From IMG/VR virus record IMGVR_UViG_3300047323_000302, positions 1 to 48,426 of that record: a DNA stretch of 48,426 nt; one strand, 5' to 3'. Source of the DNA: a virus. Shown one piece after another: positions 38,651-45,266 of the stretch. The translations under genes and the position numbers were made by a program. Position 1 is the stretch's first letter. Each line of letters starts with the position of its first letter. The notes beneath the pieces are model-generated. The model did no database searches. It saw only the letters and a list, made by a program, of their open reading frames with translations, and was not told the origin of the DNA.

Positions 38651-38654
38651 CAAA

Positions 38655-38864
38655 TCAGCGCCCGTACTCGATTTCCCCCAGCAGGATCAGCATTTGCGTT
38701 TCGTCCGCGATAACCTGCTCGTCCGCGCCGTTAGGCGACTCGGCAATCTTGTCATCAATGAACGCCACGGCTTGCGAGTCCTCGCCCCACAAGGCGGCGG
38801 ACAGCATGCGGTAGGTGGCCAGCGTTGAAGGGTGTCCGGTGGATATGATCGGCATGTCAGGCAT
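38655..38864 (-). CDS. Small acidic protein of unknown function
   Basis: 69 residues (MPDMPIISTGHPSTLATYRM...LILLGEIEYGR), acidic and helical. Its start overlaps the stop of the preceding gene. Last in a run of small early genes. No motif recognised. Confidence 0.55.
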   Translation of the reverse strand: MPDMPIISTGHPSTLATYRMLSAALWGEDSQAVAFIDDKIAESPNGADEQVIADETQMLILLGEIEYGR

Positions 38865-39204
38865 CCAAGTAGGTCTTTTTCCATTTCTTCACAGCGGCGG
38901 CGTGCATCGCTTCCGCTTCGGTCCACGTCGAACAGCGCCACGTATCCACACCCCTTGAATCGCCGTCGAACACCATTGTTTCAAACAGCTGCGGCGGACC
39001 GTCGCCCATGTTGTGATCGAGCCCAAGAAATACCGTGCTGACTTCCAGCCCGCCCGGTAGCGCGGTCTTGGCGACGGTGCGTTCTTCGGTTTTCCCAAAC
39101 CAAACCGCCGCCTTGGTAATGTCCGGCTCATGAATCGGCGTGTGTCCGTCTGGTCCGCCAAGGACGTACCAGCGGGAAACGTAGCGGTCTGGCAGCTGTT
39201 TCAT
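38857..39204 (-). CDS. Unknown early protein
   Basis: About 115 residues (MKQLPDRYVSRWYVLGG...). Strand-rich (SRWYVLGGPDGHTPIHEPD, TVFLGLDHNMGDGPPQLFETMVFDGD) with a final basic helix (AMHAAAVKKWKKTYLDA). ATG 39204 has GAGG 5 nt upstream; GTG 39210 is an alternative. Likely a small cytoplasmic protein found in other phages, function unknown. Confidence 0.6.
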   Translation of the reverse strand: MKQLPDRYVSRWYVLGGPDGHTPIHEPDITKAAVWFGKTEERTVAKTALPGGLEVSTVFLGLDHNMGDGPPQLFETMVFDGDSRGVDTWRCSTWTEAEAMHAAAVKKWKKTYLDA

Positions 39205-39211
39205 ATTCACC

Positions 39212-39487
39212 TCAGTTCATCGCGTTGTGAATCGCCGTTTCAGCCTGGAAAAAGGCATTGGCCTCTTCCATCAGCTGCGTGACCAGATCCATGTCGGCTT
39301 GGGTTGGTTCTTCATTGTCGGATGACAGATGCACCAGCGCCATCAGCCCCTTGGCCGCGCCGCCGTAGAACGCGCGCTTGCATTCGGTGTGCTGTTGTCC
39401 GGCAGGCAGTAGGTGGCCGTAGGCATCGCTTTGATAGGCTTCCCACAGGGTCGCCATCAGGTCCACAGGGTTATCGTCATTTGCCAT
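39212..39487 (-). CDS. Small early phage protein (helical)
   Basis: 91 residues from ATG 39487 (MANDDNPVDLMATLWEAYQ). AAGGA lies 8 nt upstream. The layout of LPAGQQHTECKRAFYGGAAKGLMALVHLSSD followed by acidic MDLVTQLMEEANAFF resembles a small protein family seen widely in phage early regions without known function. It overlaps the preceding gene by 11 nt. Confidence 0.6.
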   Translation of the reverse strand: MANDDNPVDLMATLWEAYQSDAYGHLLPAGQQHTECKRAFYGGAAKGLMALVHLSSDNEEPTQADMDLVTQLMEEANAFFQAETAIHNAMN

Positions 39488-39752
39488 CGTCTTGATCCTT
39501 CGGTTGCCAGCCATATCGGAACTCGTCTATCCGTTCGTGAAAGGTTACTTCTTTCTTTAGGTCCGCAAGCTGCTTGCGCAGCCGCAGGACGGTGCCCGCC
39601 GCCACGCCCAGCGCAAACGACAGTTCCATGGTGGTGGCGTTGCGCAAGTCGCGCTGGCACAGCTCGGTATACATTGCCTCAAACATCCGGTCGTCTGACT
39701 CGCCAATGGCGGACGCAAGGCCGGTGAAAGGCGCGTTGATTGGGTCAGTCAT
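39477..39752 (-). CDS. Small unknown protein
   Basis: 91 residues (MTDPINAPFTGLASAIGESDDRMFEAMYTELCQ...). The middle (ELSFALGVAAGTVLRLRKQLADLKKEV) is helical and could dimerise. GAGG lies 9 nt before ATG. Within the leftward early operon. Confidence 0.55.
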   Translation of the reverse strand: MTDPINAPFTGLASAIGESDDRMFEAMYTELCQRDLRNATTMELSFALGVAAGTVLRLRKQLADLKKEVTFHERIDEFRYGWQPKDQDDGK

Positions 39753-39763
39753 TGGCGACGGCC

Positions 39764-40150
39764 TCAGTTGGGTTTGATGTGTTTCATGCTGGTGTGCGTG
39801 GCGCCTGTTGCCTCGCCCAGCGTTTCGTCCAGACCGCTCAGGAACATGGCCGCATGCCCTGTCAGCTCAAACATCGAGGACACCATATTGCAGGTGGCCG
39901 TCAGGTCGCGGTTCTTGGCCTCTTTGTCGCCGTTGTAGTCCGCCAGCTTTGAGCTGATAACCGCCCGGCCCTTGTCCAGCTTGACGCGCGAATAGCTCGG
40001 CTCAAGGTTGATAATCACCTCGCTGGCATTGGGCGCGCAGTGCAGCACGACGTGCGCAGCGATGTCGTATTTCTTGATCGTGGCTTCAATTTCAGCGCGG
40101 GCCAGCAGCAGCTTTTCACGGGCTACAGGGTCATCATTCATGTAAGGCAT
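39764..40150 (-). CDS. Unknown early protein
   Basis: 128 residues from ATG 40150 (MPYMNDDPVAREKLLLARAEIEATIKKYDIAAHVVLHCAP). An alpha/beta pattern with EVIINLEPSYSRVKLDKGRAVISSK and a helical end. AAGGA lies 9 nt upstream, and the ATG overlaps the preceding stop (TGATG). No family recognised. Confidence 0.6.
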   Translation of the reverse strand: MPYMNDDPVAREKLLLARAEIEATIKKYDIAAHVVLHCAPNASEVIINLEPSYSRVKLDKGRAVISSKLADYNGDKEAKNRDLTATCNMVSSMFELTGHAAMFLSGLDETLGEATGATHTSMKHIKPN

Positions 40151-40494
40151 CAGTCTTTTTCCTTGTTGGGCCAGAACTGGCTCGGGTCGTAGTTGGGCTT
40201 GCTCTTGGCCTCGATGTCCTCGGGCAGCTCGGGGCGCCGTGCTACCCAGCCACTCGGCACGTCGTCGCCGGTCTTCATGTCGTTGTATTCGCCCAGCGCC
40301 AGTGTCGTGTCGCGGAAGCAATAGCGCCGCTTGTACGGCGTGATCGGCCCGACACCGACGAACAGGCCAACGGTGGTCATCAGTCGGCCCAGCGCAATGT
40401 AGGTGCCATCGTCCAGCCGTCGCCAGCATAGAAAATGGTTGTCCGGGTGGTTCAGCGCCTTTTCAGTCGCCGCGCAGAACTCGGGTGTCATCAT
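40150..40494 (-). CDS. Unknown early protein
   Basis: 114 residues from ATG 40494 (MMTPEFCAATEKALNHPDNHFLCWRRL). AAGGAG lies 8 nt upstream. Strand-rich centre (DGTYIALGRLMTTVGLFVGVGPITPYKRRYCF), acidic/basic tail ending WPNKEKD. It overlaps both neighbours, so is co-translated. Function unknown. Confidence 0.6.
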   Translation of the reverse strand: MMTPEFCAATEKALNHPDNHFLCWRRLDDGTYIALGRLMTTVGLFVGVGPITPYKRRYCFRDTTLALGEYNDMKTGDDVPSGWVARRPELPEDIEAKSKPNYDPSQFWPNKEKD

Positions 40495-40763
40495 TTGCCT
40501 TGCTCCTTTGATTCCAGCAGTTCGGCTTGCTCGCGGTTCAGCGGTCGCGCCGTGCATTCGTCAATCGAGTACAGGCGACGGATCGGGCTATCAAACGGCA
40601 GGCCGTTATAGAAGCCTTGCCCCTTGCGGATCGCGCCGTACTTGGTGTCCGCCTTGACGTTGAACAGGAAGGCGCTTTGCCCGGTGGCGCGAAAGACGCC
40701 GTAGAACACCCACCAGCCATGGCTAAAGCGCGAAAAGTCCTCGTCACCGGTCTCTGTCTGCAT
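40491..40763 (-). CDS. Unknown early protein
   Basis: 90 residues (MQTETGDEDFSRFSHGWWVFYGVFRATGQSAFLFNVKADTKYG). Aromatic-rich beta segment then a helical C-terminus (REQAELLESKEQGK). GAGG lies about 7 nt before ATG. Overlaps the neighbours at both ends. Confidence 0.55.
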   Translation of the reverse strand: MQTETGDEDFSRFSHGWWVFYGVFRATGQSAFLFNVKADTKYGAIRKGQGFYNGLPFDSPIRRLYSIDECTARPLNREQAELLESKEQGK

Positions 40764-41028
40764 TCTCTTTCACCTCTTTACGCATCGCTTCCAGCTTAGC
40801 GATAGTGCTTTCCAAGTCCGCTTTCACGTCGGACCGCATAAGCAGGATTTTCAGGTTCAGGTCGATGCGCGTCAGATAGGTGAAGTTGTAGAACAGGTAT
40901 TGCGCCGCTGAGAACACCCAGCACCCCACCGTGAAGCTGTTGAAGTAGTTACCCGCCGAAATGCCGAACAGCAAGCCGCCGCTCAACCCGATCAACGTAT
41001 CCCAGGTGACGTACTTGGCTAGGTTCAT
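40744..41028 (-). CDS. Two-helix membrane protein with coiled-coil tail
   Basis: 94 residues. Two hydrophobic segments (TLIGLSGGLLFGISAGNYF and TVGCWVFSAAQYLFYNFTYL) are followed by a charged coiled coil (KADLESTIAKLEAMRKEVKENADR). Likely in the inner membrane. Sits in the early operon, so superinfection exclusion is one speculative role; it is not near structural genes. ATG overlaps the preceding stop. Confidence 0.6.
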   Translation of the reverse strand: MNLAKYVTWDTLIGLSGGLLFGISAGNYFNSFTVGCWVFSAAQYLFYNFTYLTRIDLNLKILLMRSDVKADLESTIAKLEAMRKEVKENADRDR

Positions 41029-41450
41029 GCGCGCTCCCGCGCCGGACGGTGATCGTTCAGCAGGTCGTCGCAGTCCGCTTGCAGCTTCTTGTGTTTCTCT
41101 TGCAGGTCCAGATGTTCGGCGCGCAGATCGTCGAGGCGGTCCTGTAGCGCAGCGTGCTGCTTTTTCAGGTTGTTGTGCTCGTTGGTCAGTGCCCCGAAGC
41201 GCGACGGCAGGTCCGCGTCATCGGCCACCTTGGCGGACCGGTCGCGCGGCGGCTTGGCGTTGGCAATCGCTAGCAGCTGGCGCAGCTGGTCGCGCTCGTC
41301 GGCAATCGGGCGCCATTGCTGGTGGATGAACGTCAGGCTTTCCGATTCCAGCGTGGCGACCAGCATACGCAGCTCAAAGTCCACGATAGGCAACTGGTCC
41401 GGCGGACACACGGCCAGAATGCGGCGTTTTACATCGTCGAGTGTGCTCAC
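41025..41450 (-). CDS. Coiled-coil protein of unknown function
   Basis: 141 residues. A globular start (MSTLDDVKRRILAVCPPDQLPIVDFELRMLVATL) followed by a long coiled coil (LTNEHNNLKKQHAALQDRLDDLRAEHLDLQEKHKKLQADC). GTG start 41450 is coupled to the upstream stop (GTGA) with AGAGG 7 nt upstream. Could bridge to the MvaT-like protein encoded just before it, but no evidence beyond adjacency. Confidence 0.6.
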   Translation of the reverse strand: MSTLDDVKRRILAVCPPDQLPIVDFELRMLVATLESESLTFIHQQWRPIADERDQLRQLLAIANAKPPRDRSAKVADDADLPSRFGALTNEHNNLKKQHAALQDRLDDLRAEHLDLQEKHKKLQADCDDLLNDHRPARERA

Positions 41451-42094
41451 AGTCCAGCCTCTTCAGGGGTGATGGGGCGTTTCCAGCCTTCTACGACGGC
41501 CTTGCCGTATTCAGCGACCCACGCGCGCAGGGTGTCCGTGCGCGCGCCTGATGCTTCCTCTGCCTCTTGCGTATGCGGATTGGTGTAGAGGAACCATGTG
41601 CCATTTTTGATGCACTCAATACGGCGTGCCGCGTTACGTGTCGCGTTGTGTTTGCTGCTTTCGCGCTTCCTCTTCTTGGGCGGCTTGGCAGGTTTGTCCG
41701 GCTTGGCGGACGACTGCGCCACGGCACTGATGGCGTCCAGCAGCTCTTGCGGGCTCTCTGGATTGGTGGCCGCTACCTCGGCCATGCCGAAGCTGGCAAA
41801 CGGCGAAGCTTTCGGCACCGGCACGATGGACACGGGCGCCGGGGCGGTCTTGTCCGCGCGCGGTTTGTAGGTGCGCTTGACCTTCTCTTTGACGGCGCTG
41901 GCCAGCAGGTTCGGGTCGATGGCCATAATGGCCTCACGTAGCGTCCGTCCGTGCATTTCCAGCACGTCTTGCAGGTCTTTGATGAACTCTTGCTCAGCCA
42001 GATATTCCGGGGTCTGCGCCAAGTTCTGGAGCATTTCCTCACGGGCGCGGATTTCTTCTTGCAGCTGTCGGACACGTTGCAGGGTGGTGGTCAT
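41447..42094 (-). CDS. MvaT/H-NS-like nucleoid protein with enlarged linker
   Basis: About 215 residues. The N-terminus (LQRVRQLQEEIRAREEMLQNL...RTLREAIMAIDPNLL) resembles the MvaT oligomerisation coiled coil and its SLRDVISLLDPD segment. The C-terminus (FLYTNPHTQEAEEASGARTDTLRAWVAEYGKAVVEGW) resembles the MvaT DNA-binding domain (YKNPHTGEVIETKGGN...LKEWKA...VESW, from memory). The linker is about 90 residues, basic and Pro/Ala-rich, longer than in MvaT. The KGGN loop that enters the AT-rich minor groove reads as SGAR, so binding may be changed or lost. It may modulate host silencing or silence phage genes. AGGGA lies 10 nt before ATG. Confidence 0.65.
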   Translation of the reverse strand: MTTTLQRVRQLQEEIRAREEMLQNLAQTPEYLAEQEFIKDLQDVLEMHGRTLREAIMAIDPNLLASAVKEKVKRTYKPRADKTAPAPVSIVPVPKASPFASFGMAEVAATNPESPQELLDAISAVAQSSAKPDKPAKPPKKRKRESSKHNATRNAARRIECIKNGTWFLYTNPHTQEAEEASGARTDTLRAWVAEYGKAVVEGWKRPITPEEAGL

Positions 42095-42117
42095 GGGGTT
42101 GCTGTCCCTAGTTGTTG

Positions 42118-42621
42118 TTAATCGATGAATCCGGCAATGGCTTCGCCGTCCAGCAGACCTTGCTCGCTCAGGTCGAACGCCCAATCACGCAAGGACAAAT
42201 ACAGGTCACTCATTTGCTGCGCCGCGCGGTATTGCGCGGTGCCCTGCTCGGCGCCGTCCGCCAGATACCAGCCGAAATGGTTAACCACCAGTAGCGTCGT
42301 GGCCATGCCGAAGCTGGCGGAATCCATGGCCGGGTTCTGGTAGCCGTTTGAGAGCACAGACACGTCCAGCGTGTCCGGCTTGGCGGGCATCCAGAAGCCC
42401 AGGCCGCGCTCGGGGCAGGCCACAAACAGGCAATCCAGCGCGCGCTCGATGTTGGTGTGGTGGCGGAACGCTTGGCCGAAGGCATCGCGCAGCATGGCGG
42501 CATGCCACTCGTAAACCGTTTCCGTCTCGCGGGTGTAGGGGCCGTGCAGGTATTCCGGTATCACCGTGAACTGGCGGATTTCCGACATGTTCAGCGGGTC
42601 AAAAGCGTTGTGGGTTTTCAT
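42118..42621 (-). CDS. ArdB/KlcA-like antirestriction protein
   Basis: 167 residues. The order of motifs follows KlcA/ArdB: PEYLHGPYTRETETVYEWHAAML (as PAYFG...GEALVYAWMDRL), GFWMPAKPDTLDVSVLSNGY (as GFYMAP...NGF), MDSASFGMATTLLVVNHFG (as LSADAAGIVATLFALNHLA) and YLSLRDWAF...EAIAGFID (as YHRLRDFA...ILAAID). ArdB proteins block type I restriction enzymes without DNA mimicry and are typical of plasmids. AAGGA lies 9 nt before ATG. The likeness is remembered; divergence is high. Confidence 0.6.
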   Translation of the reverse strand: MKTHNAFDPLNMSEIRQFTVIPEYLHGPYTRETETVYEWHAAMLRDAFGQAFRHHTNIERALDCLFVACPERGLGFWMPAKPDTLDVSVLSNGYQNPAMDSASFGMATTLLVVNHFGWYLADGAEQGTAQYRAAQQMSDLYLSLRDWAFDLSEQGLLDGEAIAGFID

Positions 42622-42624
42622 CGG

Positions 42625-42873
42625 TCAGATTCCTTGATGCGATGTGTCCAGCTCAGGGTTGTAGTTCGGGTTTACTTCATGGATGAAGCGCAATCGAAAC
42701 GTCAATATTCGGCCTTTGGGCGTGTTGACGATCTTCCCGGCGACATACTCCAGCGACTTAATCAGCTCTTTACGCTGAAAAGGCAGGCTGTCCACGCGGA
42801 CGAACCGCGCACCGTTTCTGATCGCCTCACGGCAGAACTGAATGTTTCTATCTTGCGGGGTGATTGCGCCCAT
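42625..42873 (-). CDS. Small unknown protein
   Basis: 82 residues (MGAITPQDRNIQFCREAIRNGARFVRVDSLP...ELDTSHQGI). Mixed helix/strand; FCREAIRNGARFVRV looks globular. AAGGA lies 8 nt before ATG. Between the integrase and the ArdB-like gene. Confidence 0.55.
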   Translation of the reverse strand: MGAITPQDRNIQFCREAIRNGARFVRVDSLPFQRKELIKSLEYVAGKIVNTPKGRILTFRLRFIHEVNPNYNPELDTSHQGI

Positions 42874-42885
42874 GGTCGTATTCCT

Positions 42886-44064
42886 TCACTCCAGTAGTGG
42901 CCCCACCTCGGGGTGTTTGAGGGCCGGTTTCCACGCATTAACCGCTGTCCGCAAATGGTCCGGGCAGTGGTGCGCGTAGGTTTTTTCAACGATGGCGGCA
43001 GAGTTGCCCAAGACACCGGCCACCTCCCACAAGCTGACGCCACGGCGGGCCATCAGGGTTGCAGCGGTGTGGCGCAGAGAGTGGGGCGTCATGTCGCGGT
43101 ACTTCGGATTGCCTGTTTCCTCGAAAGCGTCACTGCACAGCTTGCGGAACTGGCTTTGCAGCTCGGTATCGACATCGAGCACCCACGGCTGGCCGACGTC
43201 TTCCTGTTGCGCTCTTTCGAGCATCGGCAGGAGCCAGTCCGCGATGGCCACGGACACCTTTTTCTTGCTGGACGCCTTCTTGTCCTCGGTGGTGTTGGCC
43301 GCTTGGAAGTTGATGCGCCCCACGGAAAAATCGACTTGCGCCCAGGTGAGCCCCAGCACCGCCGCCTTGCGTCCGCCGGTCCCAAGGACCAGCCAGACGA
43401 ACCGCCACAACCGCGACATGCGCCCGGTTTCCGGTTCTTCTACCTGCACGAAGCGCAGCAGCCAACTGGCCTCTTCCTCGTTGAGCCACAAGTCCTTGGG
43501 AGCGTCCGCCGCCGGTACTTTGATCTTTGGTACGGCTGCCGGGTTGTATCCGGCGTGCTCGACGGCAAACAGGTACGCGGTGCGCAGCAGGCTGATTTCC
43601 TGCCGGATGGTGCCCTTGGCGGCGCACTTGGAGACGTTCAAACGGTGGGAAGGATAACCGGGATAAATTGGAGCCGTTCCGGCGGCGCGGTTGGCCTCAT
43701 ACGTTTTCAGTGTGAGGGGTGGCAGGTTGTCCGCCGGGAATTTCCCAAGGCTCGCTTTGAGCCACGCCAGAGAAACTTTGCGCCGATCCTTATCAAGAAC
43801 GTCGGTGTCGATGTGAAACTTGCTGTAGCAGTCGAGAATATCGCCAACGGTATTTAAGTCCGGTCCGTTTTTATCGGCGGACAACTTCTCGATGTAACTT
43901 TGCAGCGCTTTCTTTGCAACGGTTTCGTCTTTGGTCTTTAGCGAAAAGATCAGCGCGCGTCCGCTGGGTCCGGCGCCGGGGTGGTTGATCGTCCAATAGT
44001 CCAACTTGTTCAGTTGGAGCCAGGGCGTGCCGTCCATGCTGCGCTTTCTGGTGAGTTGTTTCAT
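42886..44064 (-). CDS. int: Tyrosine recombinase (integrase or dimer resolvase)
   Basis: 392 residues. The C-terminal catalytic domain has R232 (LGTGGRKAAVLGLTW), a lysine at about 268 (SSKKKV), H328-R331 (HSLRHTAAT) and nucleophile Y363 (VEKTYAHH). The position often His/Trp before the tyrosine is Asn (VLGNS). The N-terminal half has a SAM-like core-binding domain (TVGDILDCYSKFHIDTD) and an arm-type start. It could integrate the phage, as in temperate phages, or resolve multimers of a plasmid prophage, like Cre in P1. Paired TTGTACAAG repeats lie just upstream. Confidence 0.85.
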   Translation of the reverse strand: MKQLTRKRSMDGTPWLQLNKLDYWTINHPGAGPSGRALIFSLKTKDETVAKKALQSYIEKLSADKNGPDLNTVGDILDCYSKFHIDTDVLDKDRRKVSLAWLKASLGKFPADNLPPLTLKTYEANRAAGTAPIYPGYPSHRLNVSKCAAKGTIRQEISLLRTAYLFAVEHAGYNPAAVPKIKVPAADAPKDLWLNEEEASWLLRFVQVEEPETGRMSRLWRFVWLVLGTGGRKAAVLGLTWAQVDFSVGRINFQAANTTEDKKASSKKKVSVAIADWLLPMLERAQQEDVGQPWVLDVDTELQSQFRKLCSDAFEETGNPKYRDMTPHSLRHTAATLMARRGVSLWEVAGVLGNSAAIVEKTYAHHCPDHLRTAVNAWKPALKHPEVGPLLE

Positions 44065-44084
44065 GTCTGTTGTCTCGGGTTTTG

Positions 44085-44112
44085 TTGTACAAGAATTTTT
44101 GATTTGTACAAG
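44085..44112. repeat. Paired TTGTACAAG repeats upstream of the integrase
   Basis: TTGTACAAG occurs at 44085-44093 and 44104-44112, 19 bp apart, each containing the palindrome TTGTACAA. They lie in an AT-rich 50-bp gap next to the integrase start: candidate arm or core sites of attP, or an operator of int. No core sequence can be confirmed without the host junction. Confidence 0.5.
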
Positions 44113-44114
44113 TT

Positions 44115-44477
44115 CTACTTGTTGATTTTATCGGTGAGGTAATGCGGCGGAACACTACTGAGGTAGTCCGCTATATCAAGTACACAAAGAGTTTTGTAGC
44201 CAGATTCACGGGCCTGCCGTTTGGCATCCATGATTGCGATTTCGCGTATGAGGGTTTTGGACTGGTAGCAGTAGTAGTGCGTGATTCCGATGTTTCCTTT
44301 CTGTACGGAGAGGACTATGTGCAATCCCGGTGTGACTCCGTAGTGGTCCAGCTTCCTAGCGTTTTCCCTTCGCTCGGTCTCCTTGTCGATGACCGTTAAC
44401 CCTAACGCTCGCTGCATGTCGCGCAGCATTTGTTGCTCTTGGATTTGTTGTGATCGCGCAGCGGTTTGTGTACGCAT
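44115..44477 (-). CDS. Unknown protein, first gene of the leftward early arm
   Basis: About 120 residues (MRTQTAARSQQIQEQQMLRDMQRALGLTVIDKETERRENARKL). A basic/Gln-rich helical start leads to an alpha/beta part (GLHIVLSVQKGNIGITHYYCYQSKTLIREIAIMDAKRQARESGYKTLCVLDIADYL). AAGGA precedes two consecutive ATGs (44480, 44477). Being promoter-proximal in the early leftward operon and next to int, it may be a host-takeover or regulatory protein, but no family was recognised. Confidence 0.55.
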   Translation of the reverse strand: MRTQTAARSQQIQEQQMLRDMQRALGLTVIDKETERRENARKLDHYGVTPGLHIVLSVQKGNIGITHYYCYQSKTLIREIAIMDAKRQARESGYKTLCVLDIADYLSSVPPHYLTDKINK

Positions 44478-44480
44478 CAT

Positions 44481-44671
44481 TCAGTCCTTCGGAGGGTTGT
44501 GGGTTGGTAGTGCAACTCAAGTCCTAGCCCGAGTGTGCTACAGGTCGTCGTACATCACAATAGCAGACGCTCAGTATTTACGTAGATAAGCAGCTGCTAC
44601 ACTCTATCGCATTGCCAGCCGGTGCCAGACAAGCAGGCGACCAGCGGCCACCGCTCACTGAGGTTTAGACC
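44481..44671. promoter_or_regulatory. Divergent early control region with A site 14 and a B site
   Basis: 191 bp between the leftward early arm and the rightward replication arm. It holds A site AGTATTTA-CG-TAGATAAG (44573-44590; 8/8 and 5/8) and B site TGCTACACTCTATCGCA (44595-44611), centres about 21 bp apart. No consensus promoter is clear, but divergent promoters must lie here, making it the best candidate for the main lysis-lysogeny switch. Confidence 0.6.
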
Positions 44672-44938
44672 ATGAGCTTCGATGTTCAAGCGATTTTCAA
44701 CCTGTTTGGCGGACGTTCAGCGATTTTCGCACGCCTGAACACCCGCCGTCATCCCATTACTATCCGCGCGTTAGACAAGTGGCGCGAGCGTGGTTCAATC
44801 CCGCCGGTCTGGTTAGCGCATATCACCAAGTTGGCGGACGCGGACGGGATCGACTTCAACTTGCACAAGTTTCTGCAACGTGACGCGCCTCCCAAAAATG
44901 AAGCGTCAGCCAAAGAACTGCACTCTTTACTGGACTAA
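44672..44938 (+). CDS. Cro-like HTH protein (carph-isopro-type), candidate regulator
   Basis: 88 residues. FNLFGGRSAIFARLNTRRHPITIRALDKWRERGSIPPVWLAHITKLA follows the pattern of small phage HTH proteins of the carph-isopro/YdaS type (GG...A..L......W..RG.IP..W). GAGG lies 8 nt before ATG. It is the first gene after the divergent A/B control region, the position of Cro in lambdoid phages, so it is a good candidate for binding the A or B palindromes. Confidence 0.65.
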   Translation: MSFDVQAIFNLFGGRSAIFARLNTRRHPITIRALDKWRERGSIPPVWLAHITKLADADGIDFNLHKFLQRDAPPKNEASAKELHSLLD

Positions 44939-44942
44939 GAAC

Positions 44943-45266
44943 ATGATCGAAATGACGGACTCGGAAATGTCCAAGTTGGCCATCCTGTTGACGGCGGATC
45001 AGGACGAATTCATGCAAGTGGATCGCGGCGCGGACCGCGTGATGCACGGACTGGCGCGTATGTGGCTGGTGGCAGCCATTGCGGACGGCCTGTGGCGCGC
45101 TTCGGGGCGCTCCGCTGTTATCACCGTCACCTCGCTGGACGTGCTGATCCCTGAGTTCGACGGCGAGCTGGCCCTCCTGTCCAAGCGCATGGCGGCTTAC
45201 CTGCGCGGACGCATCGCCGCTTATGAGGCGGAAATCCGCAAGGTTCAGAGCATGAGCCGTCACTGA
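44943..45266 (+). CDS. Unknown helical protein
   Basis: 107 residues (MIEMTDSEMSKLAILLTADQDEFMQVDRGADRVMHGLARMWLVAAIADGLWRASG...). Mostly helical, with a central hydrophobic segment that is probably a buried helix. The stop overlaps the helicase start (TGATG), suggesting coupling to it. No good Shine-Dalgarno; starts at 44943 or 44952 are possible. Confidence 0.55.
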   Translation: MIEMTDSEMSKLAILLTADQDEFMQVDRGADRVMHGLARMWLVAAIADGLWRASGRSAVITVTSLDVLIPEFDGELALLSKRMAAYLRGRIAAYEAEIRKVQSMSRH

